This document shows positions 1-6,258 of a DNA stretch of 6,857 bases, in pieces. The DNA comes from DATKCN01 sp035513175 (GTDB lineage: Bacteria; Chloroflexota; Chloroflexia; Thermomicrobiales; CFX8). The position numbers and the translations under genes were made by a program. The stretch spans positions 1-6,857 of the forward strand of contig DATKCN010000273.1 of NCBI GenBank assembly GCA_035513175.1. The letters are read 5' to 3'. Below the pieces are notes generated by a model. That model saw nothing but the letters and a program-made list of their open reading frames with translations, made no database searches and was not told the DNA's origin. The stretch's first letter is position 1; the number at the start of each line of letters is the position of its first letter.

Positions 1-1
1 C

Positions 2-565
2 CTGCAAACGGTCGCCGCCCTGCTGTCGATGCAGGCCCGACATGCCGAGTACTCGGGGTGGACGCTCCCACTTCAGGAGGCTGTCGCGCGAGTGCAGTCA
101 ATTGCGGCGGTGCACAACCTGCTGTCACGAGACAACGTGACCTCGGCGCCCATCTCGTCGATCGCGAAGCATGTGGTGGACGAAGCGTCGATCAACGTCG
201 TGCCACCCGGTGTCAGGATCCATTTCGATGTGACAACCACAACGATTGAAGCGTCGTCACGCCAGGCAACGATACTCGCGCTGCTGATCAACGAGTGCGT
301 CGTCAACGCAATTGAGCACGGGTTTGCCGGACGCGACCACGGGACAGTTTCGGTTCAGACCGATCGAGACGATGGGGTAATCTGCGTCGTCATCGAGGAT
401 GATGGAGCAGGCTTGAAGGACGACTTCGACCTGGACCGGCACAGCAAGCTAGGGCTGCGCATAGCACACACACTCGCGACTTCGGACCTCAAGGGATCGT
501 TCGCGCTGACGCAAGCGCCCGGAGGCGGAGCACGCTCGGTGATTCGCTTCCCTGCGACGATCTAA
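2..565 (+). CDS. Sensor histidine kinase, HisKA_2/HATPase type (PdtaS-like), 5'-truncated by window edge
   Basis: The reading frame is open from base 2 and its first codons read LQTVAALLSMQARH. This is the stretch that normally follows the phospho-accepting His (H-x-x-K-N-N) of HisKA_2 kinases, so that His and any sensory domain lie outside the window. About 187 residues are visible. Counting from the Met at base 29, the ATP-binding domain shows an N-box (N88-E89...N93-A94...H97-G98), a G1 box D124-D-G-A-G128, and a G2-like L141-G-L, followed by the usual GGGA-SVIRFP end. From the family, this protein autophosphorylates and passes phosphate to a response regulator. PdtaS relatives often pair with ANTAR-type regulators, but no partner is visible here. 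The visible part has no membrane segment. The ATG at 29 is internal and is not the true start. The stop codon overlaps the stop of the converging glcF. The family call is firm; the signal sensed is unknown. Confidence 0.85.
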   Translation: MQTVAALLSMQARHAEYSGWTLPLQEAVARVQSIAAVHNLLSRDNVTSAPISSIAKHVVDEASINVVPPGVRIHFDVTTTTIEASSRQATILALLINECVVNAIEHGFAGRDHGTVSVQTDRDDGVICVVIEDDGAGLKDDFDLDRHSKLGLRIAHTLATSDLKGSFALTQAPGGGARSVIRFPATI

Positions 566-1926
566 CCCTCGGCATCGAGCGCGGCGTACGCGCGGTCAAG
601 CAACGTCATGATGTGGACTACTTCAACGTCCTGACCTCGCTGACGAAGGCCGGCGATCAGCTGTAACATGCAGCCTGGGTTGGCGGAGACGATCGTCCTC
701 GTCCCCGTCCTGAGCGCGTTGTCGAGCTTGCGTTCCAGCAGCGCGGACGACGTCTCAGGCTGGAGCAGGTTATAGATTCCAGCGCTGCCGCAGCAAAGCG
801 ACGACTCCGCCATCTCGACAAGGCGCACGCCGGGAATGGCGTTGAGCAGGGAGCGTGGTTGGGCGGCAACCCGTTGCGCGTGCACGAGATGGCACGGCTC
901 CTGGTAGGTAACGGTCGTCTCGATCCGCCCGGGGGCAACGCTGAGTCCCTCGGCGGCAAGGAACTCGGTTACATCCCTGACCTTGGCAGAGAACATTCGC
1001 GCCTTCTCGGCGTACGCTGGATCGTCGCGTAACAGAAAGTCGTACTCCTTCATGGCGGCGCCGCAGCCTGCGGAGTTGACCACCACTGCGTCGTAGTCAC
1101 GCCGACCCAGAACCTCGATGTTCGAGCGTGCAAGCGTCCGACCGCCCTCCAGATCGCCGGAGTGGACTGACAGCGCGCCGCAGCACCCCTGACCGTCGGG
1201 AACATCGACATCGAAGCCGTTGCGCGCCAGGACACGAGCAGTCGCGCGATGCACATCGGCGTAAGCGGTCCTCATGACGCATCCCGCCAGCAGCGCAACC
1301 GTGCCCCGCCGGATTCCTTGCGCGGGCCAGTACTCACGCCCGGCACGTAGAAACGCATCACTCAACTCGGGCAGCATCGCCTCCTGCTGCTCCAGACCGA
1401 ACGCTCTGATCGCGCCGGATTTGCGCGCGATGGTCCGCAGCCCGCTTCGCTGGTAGAGCTTGAGGCCGGTCGATAGCAGCCGGAAGCGTCGCGGGCTGGC
1501 GAAGGCGCCTCGTAAGGCAATCGTCCGCGCGGCGCGGACCTTGATCGGGCGCCGCACGTGCGTTTCGATCTGCACGCGCGCGGTTTCTACGAGCTCTCCG
1601 TACTTGACGCCTGATGGACAGGCTGCCTCACAGGCGCGACAGTTAAGGCAGAAGTACATCTCCTCCTGGAATGTGGGATCGAATAGATCGAGCGTGCCCT
1701 CGGACACAGACTTGATCAGAGCGATGCGGCCGCGAGGGGACGAACGCTCCCTGCCGGTCAGCAGGTACGTCGGACAGGCAGGCAGGCAGAATCCGCAGTG
1801 CACGCACGAGCGAATGACGCCCACGGGCGGCGCGTCAGGGCCGCTGAAGCCGGTAATCGGTTCCGGCTCGACTACGAGCCTCGCCTCAGTGACGGTGGGG
1901 TCTGCCATGGACATGTTCGCCTGCAC
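562..1926 (-). CDS. glcF: Glycolate oxidase iron-sulfur subunit GlcF
   Basis: This is the electron-transfer subunit of glycolate oxidase. It takes electrons from the flavin subunits GlcD/GlcE and delivers them toward the respiratory chain. Two ferredoxin-type motifs CX2CX2CX3CP are intact (C41/C44/C47/C51 and C93/C96/C99/C103) and should hold two 4Fe-4S clusters. Two CCG (DUF3400/heterodisulfide reductase-type) domains follow. The first has C216, C248-C249-G250 and C288 (NSAGCG). The second has C345 (EPCH), C378-C379-G380 and C419 (NPGC). At 454 aa its length is normal for the family. The start is uncertain: the GTG at 1926 has only a weak GAG five bases upstream, while the ATG at 1914 (residue 5) has AGGTG nine bases upstream and may be the true start. 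It is the last gene of the glcD-glcE-glcF operon, beginning 6 bp (or 18 bp) after the glcE stop. No transmembrane segment is seen. The related LldE/LutA and GlpC proteins were considered, but the adjacent glcD and glcE decide in favour of GlcF. Confidence 0.93.
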   Translation of the reverse strand: MQANMSMADPTVTEARLVVEPEPITGFSGPDAPPVGVIRSCVHCGFCLPACPTYLLTGRERSSPRGRIALIKSVSEGTLDLFDPTFQEEMYFCLNCRACEAACPSGVKYGELVETARVQIETHVRRPIKVRAARTIALRGAFASPRRFRLLSTGLKLYQRSGLRTIARKSGAIRAFGLEQQEAMLPELSDAFLRAGREYWPAQGIRRGTVALLAGCVMRTAYADVHRATARVLARNGFDVDVPDGQGCCGALSVHSGDLEGGRTLARSNIEVLGRRDYDAVVVNSAGCGAAMKEYDFLLRDDPAYAEKARMFSAKVRDVTEFLAAEGLSVAPGRIETTVTYQEPCHLVHAQRVAAQPRSLLNAIPGVRLVEMAESSLCCGSAGIYNLLQPETSSALLERKLDNALRTGTRTIVSANPGCMLQLIAGLRQRGQDVEVVHIMTLLDRAYAALDAEG

Positions 1927-1932
1927 CTATTC

Positions 1933-3120
1933 TCAAAGACCGAGGACAAACCGCCCCTGGTTGAACGTCCCGCCAGGGTCGAACGAAGACTTCAGGCGCT
2001 TCACCACGTCCGAGTTGGGCGCGGACAGTGGACCGAACACATCGAGACCGGCCTTGAGATCGGCGGGAAGCGCCAGAAACGTGGCGTTTGCGCACAGTGT
2101 CCGAATCTGCGACAACCACGTCGATGATGGCCTAGCCGCGACGTAGATCAGGCTCGAACCCACGTCGGCACACACGCGCTGCCCGTGGAAGGTTTCAAGC
2201 TGGACGAGCACGTCGAGCTGGCGCGATGCGGGAGTCGGCAGGCGCGCCACTCCACGGCCGGACGTGAGATCGACGACATCACGAAACGCGTTGACGGCGA
2301 GGTCGCCCTCGCCATGGAGCCGGACAGCGGCAAGCGCTGCGGTCGTCGCGGAGGCTACGATGCGGTCAGCCAGTCGATCGATCGCGGAACCCGGCGCGTC
2401 ACAACGCACGCGCACCGTCCAGCCTTCGTCGTTCGCTATTGTGATCGCGGACGGCTGGAGCTGCGACGCCAGCAGCGACACAGCGGCGGCGTGGGCGTCG
2501 GCCGCATCGTCAAAGCGCATCGTAATGGTCCGAGAGCAGGCAGGGCGTGGAAACACCTTGAGGTTGACGCGGGTTATGAGCCCGAATGCTCCAAGAGCGC
2601 CGTAGTGAACGTGCATCATGTCGAAGCCGGTGACGTTCTTGACGACCATGCCGCCGGCCTTGGCGAGTGCCCCGTCAGGTCCCAGTGTTTCGATGCCGAT
2701 CAACCAGTCCTTCAGCGAGCCGCTGCCAAGCCTGCGCGGCCCGCTCAGACCGGTGGCGACGGAGGCGCCAATCGTGGCGCGGTCCTCGTGGGCGGCGTCG
2801 AGCGCCAGCGTCTGATTGTGTGCTTCGAGCAGGGTCTTGACCTGGCGAATCGTACAGCCGGGCTCGACGGCCAGCGTCATGTCGTCGGGCTCGTAGTGGA
2901 TGACGCGATTCAGCCTACGTGTCGAAAGTGAGGCGTCGAAGGGTCCACCGACGGCACCAAATGAAAGCCGCGTCCGCCCACCCGCGATCACGAGGTGGCG
3001 CCCATCCCGACGCGCATCCGAGACGATCGCTGCCGCCTCAGCCACCGTATCCGGCTCAAGCACGGTCGACACGCGCTGCGAGTCAACAGTGAGGATGTCG
3101 GACGCGATCTCAGCCGACAT
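1933..3120 (-). CDS. glcE: Glycolate oxidase FAD-binding subunit GlcE
   Basis: This is the second flavin-type subunit of glycolate oxidase, needed together with GlcD and GlcF for activity. An FAD_binding_4 (PCMH-type) domain covers roughly residues 18-190. It includes the IAGGRTRLSFG loop (45-55), the EPGCTIRQV stretch (86-94), SGSLKDWLIGIETLGPDG (133-150) and GGMVVKNVTGFDMM...GALGAFGLIT (156-183), which is highly characteristic of GlcE. The C-terminus carries the usual short end, LKSSFDPGGTFNQGRF (376-391). GlcE is shorter than GlcD because it lacks most of the FAD-oxidase C-terminal domain, and 395 aa fits that. The ATG at 3120 lies inside the last codons of glcD, an 11-bp overlap in a different frame, with a weak GAG upstream. 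This suggests translational coupling to glcD. No frameshift or lost motif is evident. Assignment by motif and position is secure. Confidence 0.93.
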   Translation of the reverse strand: MSAEIASDILTVDSQRVSTVLEPDTVAEAAAIVSDARRDGRHLVIAGGRTRLSFGAVGGPFDASLSTRRLNRVIHYEPDDMTLAVEPGCTIRQVKTLLEAHNQTLALDAAHEDRATIGASVATGLSGPRRLGSGSLKDWLIGIETLGPDGALAKAGGMVVKNVTGFDMMHVHYGALGAFGLITRVNLKVFPRPACSRTITMRFDDAADAHAAAVSLLASQLQPSAITIANDEGWTVRVRCDAPGSAIDRLADRIVASATTAALAAVRLHGEGDLAVNAFRDVVDLTSGRGVARLPTPASRQLDVLVQLETFHGQRVCADVGSSLIYVAARPSSTWLSQIRTLCANATFLALPADLKAGLDVFGPLSAPNSDVVKRLKSSFDPGGTFNQGRFVLGL

Positions 3121-4573
3121 GCTGCGTCTCGCGCGCCAGGCTCATGGTCTTGAGCCGGGAGAGCTCGCCACACGAGTATGCGGTGGGGAAGATCTTGCCG
3201 GGGTTGAAGCGCTCGTATGGGTCGAACGACAGTTTCAGCCCTGCCATAGCGGCGAGGTCGTCTGGGGTGTAAACGAGCGTCATCGACTCCTTCTTCTCCA
3301 GCCCGATGCCGTGCTCGCCACTGACGGAGCCGCCAGCGGCGATGCAGTGCTCGAGCAGGGCGTCGCCCGCTTCGAGGACGCGCTGAATCGCGCCCCGTTC
3401 GTAGCGGTCAAAAAGCATGAGCGGATGCAGATTACCGTCGCCCGCGTGAAACACGTTGGCGATCTGAAGCCTGAAGTCGCGGCCGAGCAACTCGACAAAC
3501 TTCAGCGCTGTGGGCAACTTGGTGCGGGGAACGACGGTGTCCTGCAAGTAGTAGTTCGGCGCCAGGCGTCCCAGCGTTCCGAACGCCGACTTACGGCCCA
3601 GCCACAGCAGGTCCTGTTCGGCCTTGCTGGTCGCGACGCGCACCATCTGGGCGTCGTTCTCCCGGCACAGCCGGGCAACATCCTCGCGGTTCTCGGCAAC
3701 AGTCTCCGCCATGCCGTCGAGCTCAACGAGCAGCACCGCCGCAGCGTCGGTCGGGTAGCCACAGTGGTACGCGGCCTCGACCGCAGAGATCGTGAGCGCG
3801 TCCATCATCTCCAATGACGCGGGCAGGATGCCGTGGGCGATGACGGACGTCACGGCGCGCGACGCGGACTCCATTGTGGGGAAGGCGGCCAGCAAGATCG
3901 ACACAGCCTCCGGCTTGCGCGTCAGGCGCACCATCGCCTTGGTGACGATGCCGAGCGTGCCCTCGGATCCAACGATAGCGCCGGTGAGATCGTAGCCTGA
4001 CGTTTCCGACGCGGCGCCACCGACCCAGGTCAGCTCGCCCGACGGCAGCACGACCTCAAGACCAAGGATGTGGTTGCTCGTGACGCCGTACTTCAGGCAG
4101 TGGGGTCCGCCGGAATTGTTGGCGATGTTGCCGCCGATGGTGCAGGCGCGCTGGCTGGCCGGATCAGGCGCGAAGAAGTAGCCGTCATCGGCGAGGGCAA
4201 TCGACAGATCGAGATTGACGAGACCCGGCTCGACAACGGCGTAACGATCGATGGTGTTGACCTCGAGAATCCGGGTCATGCGCGTCAGCACGATCAGGAG
4301 ACCGCCACTGGACGCGATCGCGCCGCCTGCGAGTCCGGTTCCGGCGCCACGCGCGACGACAGGCAGCCCGTGCGCGTTGGCGATCGCGACGGAGGCGGCA
4401 ACCTGCTGCGCCGTTGACGGGAGGACTGCCAGAAGCGGACGATGAATGCCTGCGATCACCTCGTCCGACGCATCGTACTGGTAGACGGAAAGCCCGGCGG
4501 CATCAGCCACGACCCATTCGTCGCCTACGACGGCAGCGAGGCTTCGAACGATTTCATCACGATTGGCGAGCAT
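3110..4573 (-). CDS. glcD: Glycolate oxidase catalytic flavoprotein subunit GlcD
   Basis: This FAD-dependent subunit oxidises glycolate (a D-2-hydroxy acid) to glyoxylate. Taking the ATG at 4573 as start gives 487 aa, typical for GlcD. The FAD-binding domain includes RGAGTGLAGG (75-84), PDPASQRACTIGGNIANNSGG (136-156) and GSEGTLGIVT (202-211). The FAD-oxidase C-terminal domain has VPR (348-350), the metal/substrate-binding HAGDGNLHP (H376, H383) and GEHGIG (419-424), and ends with FNPGKIFP. The frame stays open upstream to a GTG at 4618, but that would add 15 non-family residues. The ATG at 4573 (and a GTG at 4576) has GGGAG a few bases upstream. It is the first gene of the glcDEF operon and is transcribed divergently from the EVE gene. 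D-lactate dehydrogenases share these motifs, so substrate preference cannot be proven from GlcD alone. The adjoining glcE and glcF favour glycolate. Confidence 0.94.
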   Translation of the reverse strand: MLANRDEIVRSLAAVVGDEWVVADAAGLSVYQYDASDEVIAGIHRPLLAVLPSTAQQVAASVAIANAHGLPVVARGAGTGLAGGAIASSGGLLIVLTRMTRILEVNTIDRYAVVEPGLVNLDLSIALADDGYFFAPDPASQRACTIGGNIANNSGGPHCLKYGVTSNHILGLEVVLPSGELTWVGGAASETSGYDLTGAIVGSEGTLGIVTKAMVRLTRKPEAVSILLAAFPTMESASRAVTSVIAHGILPASLEMMDALTISAVEAAYHCGYPTDAAAVLLVELDGMAETVAENREDVARLCRENDAQMVRVATSKAEQDLLWLGRKSAFGTLGRLAPNYYLQDTVVPRTKLPTALKFVELLGRDFRLQIANVFHAGDGNLHPLMLFDRYERGAIQRVLEAGDALLEHCIAAGGSVSGEHGIGLEKKESMTLVYTPDDLAAMAGLKLSFDPYERFNPGKIFPTAYSCGELSRLKTMSLARETQHVG

Positions 4574-4580
4574 CACGCGC

Positions 4581-4594
4581 GCTCCCTTCGGAGC
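4581..4594 (-). promoter_or_regulatory. glcD ribosome binding site inside a short hairpin
   Basis: On the minus strand the sequence reads GCTCC-GAAG-GGAGC, a perfect 5-bp stem with a four-base loop. Its 3' arm is the GGAG Shine-Dalgarno core for glcD, eight bases before the ATG at 4573 and five before the alternative GTG at 4576. The ribosome binding site is what decides the glcD start. The pairing would partly hide it in the mRNA. That this affects translation is inference only. Confidence 0.5.
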
Positions 4595-4605
4595 TGAGAT
4601 TGACC

Positions 4606-4614
4606 TGCTACACT
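4606..4614 (+). promoter_or_regulatory. Candidate extended -10 promoter for the EVE-PLP lyase unit
   Basis: TGC-TACACT fits the extended -10 form TGn-TAnnnT of housekeeping sigma factors. A -35 box at the right distance is poor (TTCGGA at 4587-4592, spacing 16), as expected where an extended -10 compensates. Transcription would begin near 4621 and give a leader of roughly 58 bases before the EVE start. TTGACC at 4600-4605 is too close to serve as the -35 for this box. No equally good promoter was found for glcD on the opposite strand. Confidence 0.35.
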
Positions 4615-4626
4615 GCACGTACCCCT

Positions 4627-4656
4627 GCTGGCCAAGCGAATCGACGCGCGGCCAGC
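4627..4656. repeat. 7-bp inverted repeat in the divergent glcD/EVE intergenic region
   Basis: GCTGGCC (4627-4633) and GGCCAGC (4650-4656) are exact inverted copies separated by 16 bases. The dyad lies between the candidate EVE promoter and its start codon, and upstream of glcD. It could be an operator for a dimeric regulator or an mRNA leader hairpin. In GC-rich DNA a 7-bp dyad can also arise by chance. Confidence 0.45.
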
Positions 4657-4678
4657 CGCATCGAGATTGGAGTGTCCC

Positions 4679-5146
4679 ATGTCAAACCATACCAACTGGA
4701 TCATCGTCGGCTCGCCCGAGAACTTCGCCGCAACCCGAGCGAACGGCTTCACCGTCCAGGGATTGAAGAGCCGCCACCGCAAGAAGGCGGAGACTATGCG
4801 CCCGGGCGACCGAATTGCCTGGTACATAACCGGCGTCAAAGCCTTCGCCGGATGCGCGACGATCACGTCCGAGTACTTCGAAGATCATACCCCGATCTGG
4901 AAGAGCAAGGACCCGAAGCGCGACGCCGAAGACTATCCCTGGCGCGTCAACATCGCTCCCGACATCGTCCTGGATGACGCGGCGTTTGTCGCGGCGGAGC
5001 CGGTGGCCCGACAGATGTCGCACGTCGCCAAGTGGCCGGCGGCAAATTGGACGCTCGCGTTTCAAGGCAACGTGCACAAAGTCGACGACGAGGACTTTGC
5101 GCTCATCGAGGAGGCAGTCAGCGTCGCCGAGGCGCTCGTCGTCTGA
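4679..5146 (+). CDS. EVE-domain protein (UPF0310/COG1673-like)
   Basis: This is a small soluble protein of 155 aa, nearly all of it one EVE domain, a member of the PUA/ASCH-like fold. Matching family features are the opening NWIIVGSPENF (6-16), GLKSRHRKKAETMRPGDRIAWYIT (28-51) with the conserved GD, and GCATITSEYF (58-67). Further on come YPWRVNI (86-92) and the C-terminal NWTLAFQGNVHKVDDEDFALIEE (123-145), which resembles archaeal UPF0310 proteins of the PH1033 type. EVE domains are thought to bind modified bases in nucleic acids, and some sit in modification-dependent restriction systems. No nuclease or ATPase partner is seen here. The start is the ATG at 4679, with GGAG six bases upstream. 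A TTG four codons earlier overlaps that ribosome binding site and is unlikely. The PLP lyase gene follows after 25 bp, suggesting an operon. The family is clear; the cellular role is unknown. Confidence 0.85.
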   Translation: MSNHTNWIIVGSPENFAATRANGFTVQGLKSRHRKKAETMRPGDRIAWYITGVKAFAGCATITSEYFEDHTPIWKSKDPKRDAEDYPWRVNIAPDIVLDDAAFVAAEPVARQMSHVAKWPAANWTLAFQGNVHKVDDEDFALIEEAVSVAEALVV

Positions 5147-5171
5147 CATCTCCGGAGGGGGCGCGAAGCAC

Positions 5172-6122
5172 ATGAGCATTCGACCACCGCTTGAAGACAT
5201 TCGAGCGGCAGCGGAACGGTTGAAGGGTGTCGCCGTGCGCACCCCGCTCGTGCCACTGCACAGCTACGACGATGACCGGCGGACGCTGCTGAAGCTTGAG
5301 AATCTGCAGCCGATCGGCTCGTTCAAGCTGCGGGGAATCTTCAACGCGGTCGCGTCGCGAACGCCTGAGCAGCGCGCCAGGGGTTTGAGCACGACGAGCT
5401 CCGGCAATACGGCGCAGGCGCTGGCGTGGTCGGGGCGGTACTTCGGCGTGCCCGCCCGCAGCCTGATGCCCGACACGGCGCCAATCGCCAAGGTGCGGGC
5501 AATGGAAGCATACGGCGGCACGCCGATCCTCATACCCGGCGCGGAGGTGTTCCGCTTCATGACCGAGCATGGCTGGGAGAACGAACCGTACGCGTTCATT
5601 CATCCCTGGACCGAGATGGCAGGGGCGGGGACGATCGGGCTGGAGATACTCGAGGACTGCCCCGATGTGGACACGATTATCGTCCCGATTGGCGGAGGCG
5701 GGCTGAGCGGCGGTGTCGGCTCAGCCATCAAGGCGCTCAAGCCATCGGTGCGGATGGTGCTCGCTGAGCCGTTCGGGTGCCCGACGATGTTCGAGAGCCG
5801 GAAGGCGGAACATCCAGTGTCCGTGGTGTGCAGCACGATCTGCGACGGCGTGGCGGTGCCAATCGTCATTCCCGAGGTATTCGAGGTGCTGCAGGAGGTT
5901 GCTGACGATGTCGTCCTGGTGTCCGACGACGCGGTGAAATCGGCAATGAAGCGGCTGGCCCTGCGCAACAAGGTCGTCGCCGAGCCGTCGGCGGCGCTGT
6001 CGGTGGCAGCTGCACTGTCGATCCCGGCGGACGAGCGTGGGACGACGGTGTGCGTGATTACCGGAGGGAGCATCGACCCGGCATTCTTCGCGTCGGTGCT
6101 GACCGACGAATCGATCGAGTAA
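5172..6122 (+). CDS. PLP-dependent serine/threonine dehydratase family protein (fold-type II)
   Basis: This is a fold-type II PLP enzyme of the tryptophan-synthase-beta superfamily, most like serine/threonine ammonia-lyases, which convert Ser or Thr to a 2-oxo acid and ammonia. The PLP-binding Lys is K52 in GSFKLRG. The substrate loop is SSGNTAQ (76-82). The phosphate-binding glycine loop is GGGGLSGG (174-181), and the metal or active-site glutamate region is VAEPSAA (269-275). The terminal loop is TGGSID (297-302). At 316 aa it has only the catalytic domain and no ACT domain, like catabolic enzymes (TdcB size) rather than IlvA. Two loops deviate: SSGNT replaces the usual S-x-GNH, and TGGS replaces SGGN. 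The substrate may therefore differ. The start is the ATG at 5172, with GGAGGGGG upstream (5154-5161). The frame is open further upstream to 4974 but overlaps the EVE gene there and has no family match. It is probably co-transcribed with the EVE gene. Confidence 0.87.
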   Translation: MSIRPPLEDIRAAAERLKGVAVRTPLVPLHSYDDDRRTLLKLENLQPIGSFKLRGIFNAVASRTPEQRARGLSTTSSGNTAQALAWSGRYFGVPARSLMPDTAPIAKVRAMEAYGGTPILIPGAEVFRFMTEHGWENEPYAFIHPWTEMAGAGTIGLEILEDCPDVDTIIVPIGGGGLSGGVGSAIKALKPSVRMVLAEPFGCPTMFESRKAEHPVSVVCSTICDGVAVPIVIPEVFEVLQEVADDVVLVSDDAVKSAMKRLALRNKVVAEPSAALSVAAALSIPADERGTTVCVITGGSIDPAFFASVLTDESIE

Positions 6123-6167
6123 GCGTCTCACTGACCAGCGAGTTCGCCGTAGACTGGCCCGAGACGC
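6123..6167 (+). terminator. Possible weak hairpin directly after the PLP lyase stop
   Basis: GCGTCTC (6123-6129) and GAGACGC (6161-6167) are perfect inverted copies beginning at the base after the stop codon. An inner CCAG/CTGG pair (6135-6138 and 6154-6157) could extend the stem. No T-run follows, so it is not a classical Rho-independent terminator. It may instead protect the 3' end, or be chance. Confidence 0.3.
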
Positions 6168-6192
6168 GTCCGAATCCGCGACACTTGAGACT

Positions 6193-6202
6193 CGTACGTA
6201 CG
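6193..6202. repeat. 10-bp perfect palindrome
   Basis: CGTACGTACG is its own reverse complement. It lies in the gap between the two converging genes, between the two inverted repeats listed on either side. No function is assigned. It could be a chance tandem of CGTA. Confidence 0.3.
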
Positions 6203-6210
6203 CGGTGATT

Positions 6211-6254
6211 TCAAAGGACGCCAAATGGCGGTGTATGGGTTTGGCGTCCTTTGA
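6211..6254. terminator. Bidirectional terminator-like inverted repeat between converging genes
   Basis: TCAAAGGACGCCAAA (6211-6225) and TTTGGCGTCCTTTGA (6240-6254) are exact reverse complements: a 15-bp uninterrupted stem with a 14-base loop. It lies between the PLP lyase (+) and the acetyltransferase (-), and ends only four bases beyond the latter's stop codon. Each arm carries an A-run or T-run at the stem edge, so either strand would end its stem with CCUUU. The tails beyond are not pure T-runs. Position, perfect pairing and symmetry make a shared terminator the best reading. The rest of the 136-bp gap holds only the weaker repeats listed. Confidence 0.75.
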
Positions 6255-6258
6255 CTTC

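Noticed and set aside
1460..2931. Long plus-strand open frames (1460-2146 and 2185-2931) opposite glcF and glcE
   Set aside because: They are antisense to genes with clear family motifs, show no recognisable domain, and have low-complexity Arg/Ala/Gly-rich composition typical of shadow frames in GC-rich DNA.
2900..3817. 305-codon plus-strand open frame opposite glcD and glcE
   Set aside because: It is entirely antisense to intact GlcD and GlcE motifs, with no family resemblance. It is a codon-bias shadow.
4574..4618. Upstream extension of glcD to a GTG at 4618
   Set aside because: The added residues do not resemble the GlcD N-terminus and would translate across the ribosome binding site at 4582-4586.
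4414..4977. Plus-strand open frame spanning the glcD start, the intergenic region and the EVE gene
   Set aside because: It overlaps the EVE gene in another frame, is rich in Arg and Pro, and has no motif.
4974..5171. N-terminal extension of the PLP lyase into the EVE gene
   Set aside because: The extension is Arg/Ser-rich, out of frame with EVE, and not part of the family. A good ATG with a purine-rich ribosome site exists at 5172.
5118..6224. Minus-strand open frames opposite the PLP lyase (5118-5603, 5600-6073, 5721-6224)
   Set aside because: All are antisense to well-conserved PLP-enzyme motifs and have no recognisable domains.
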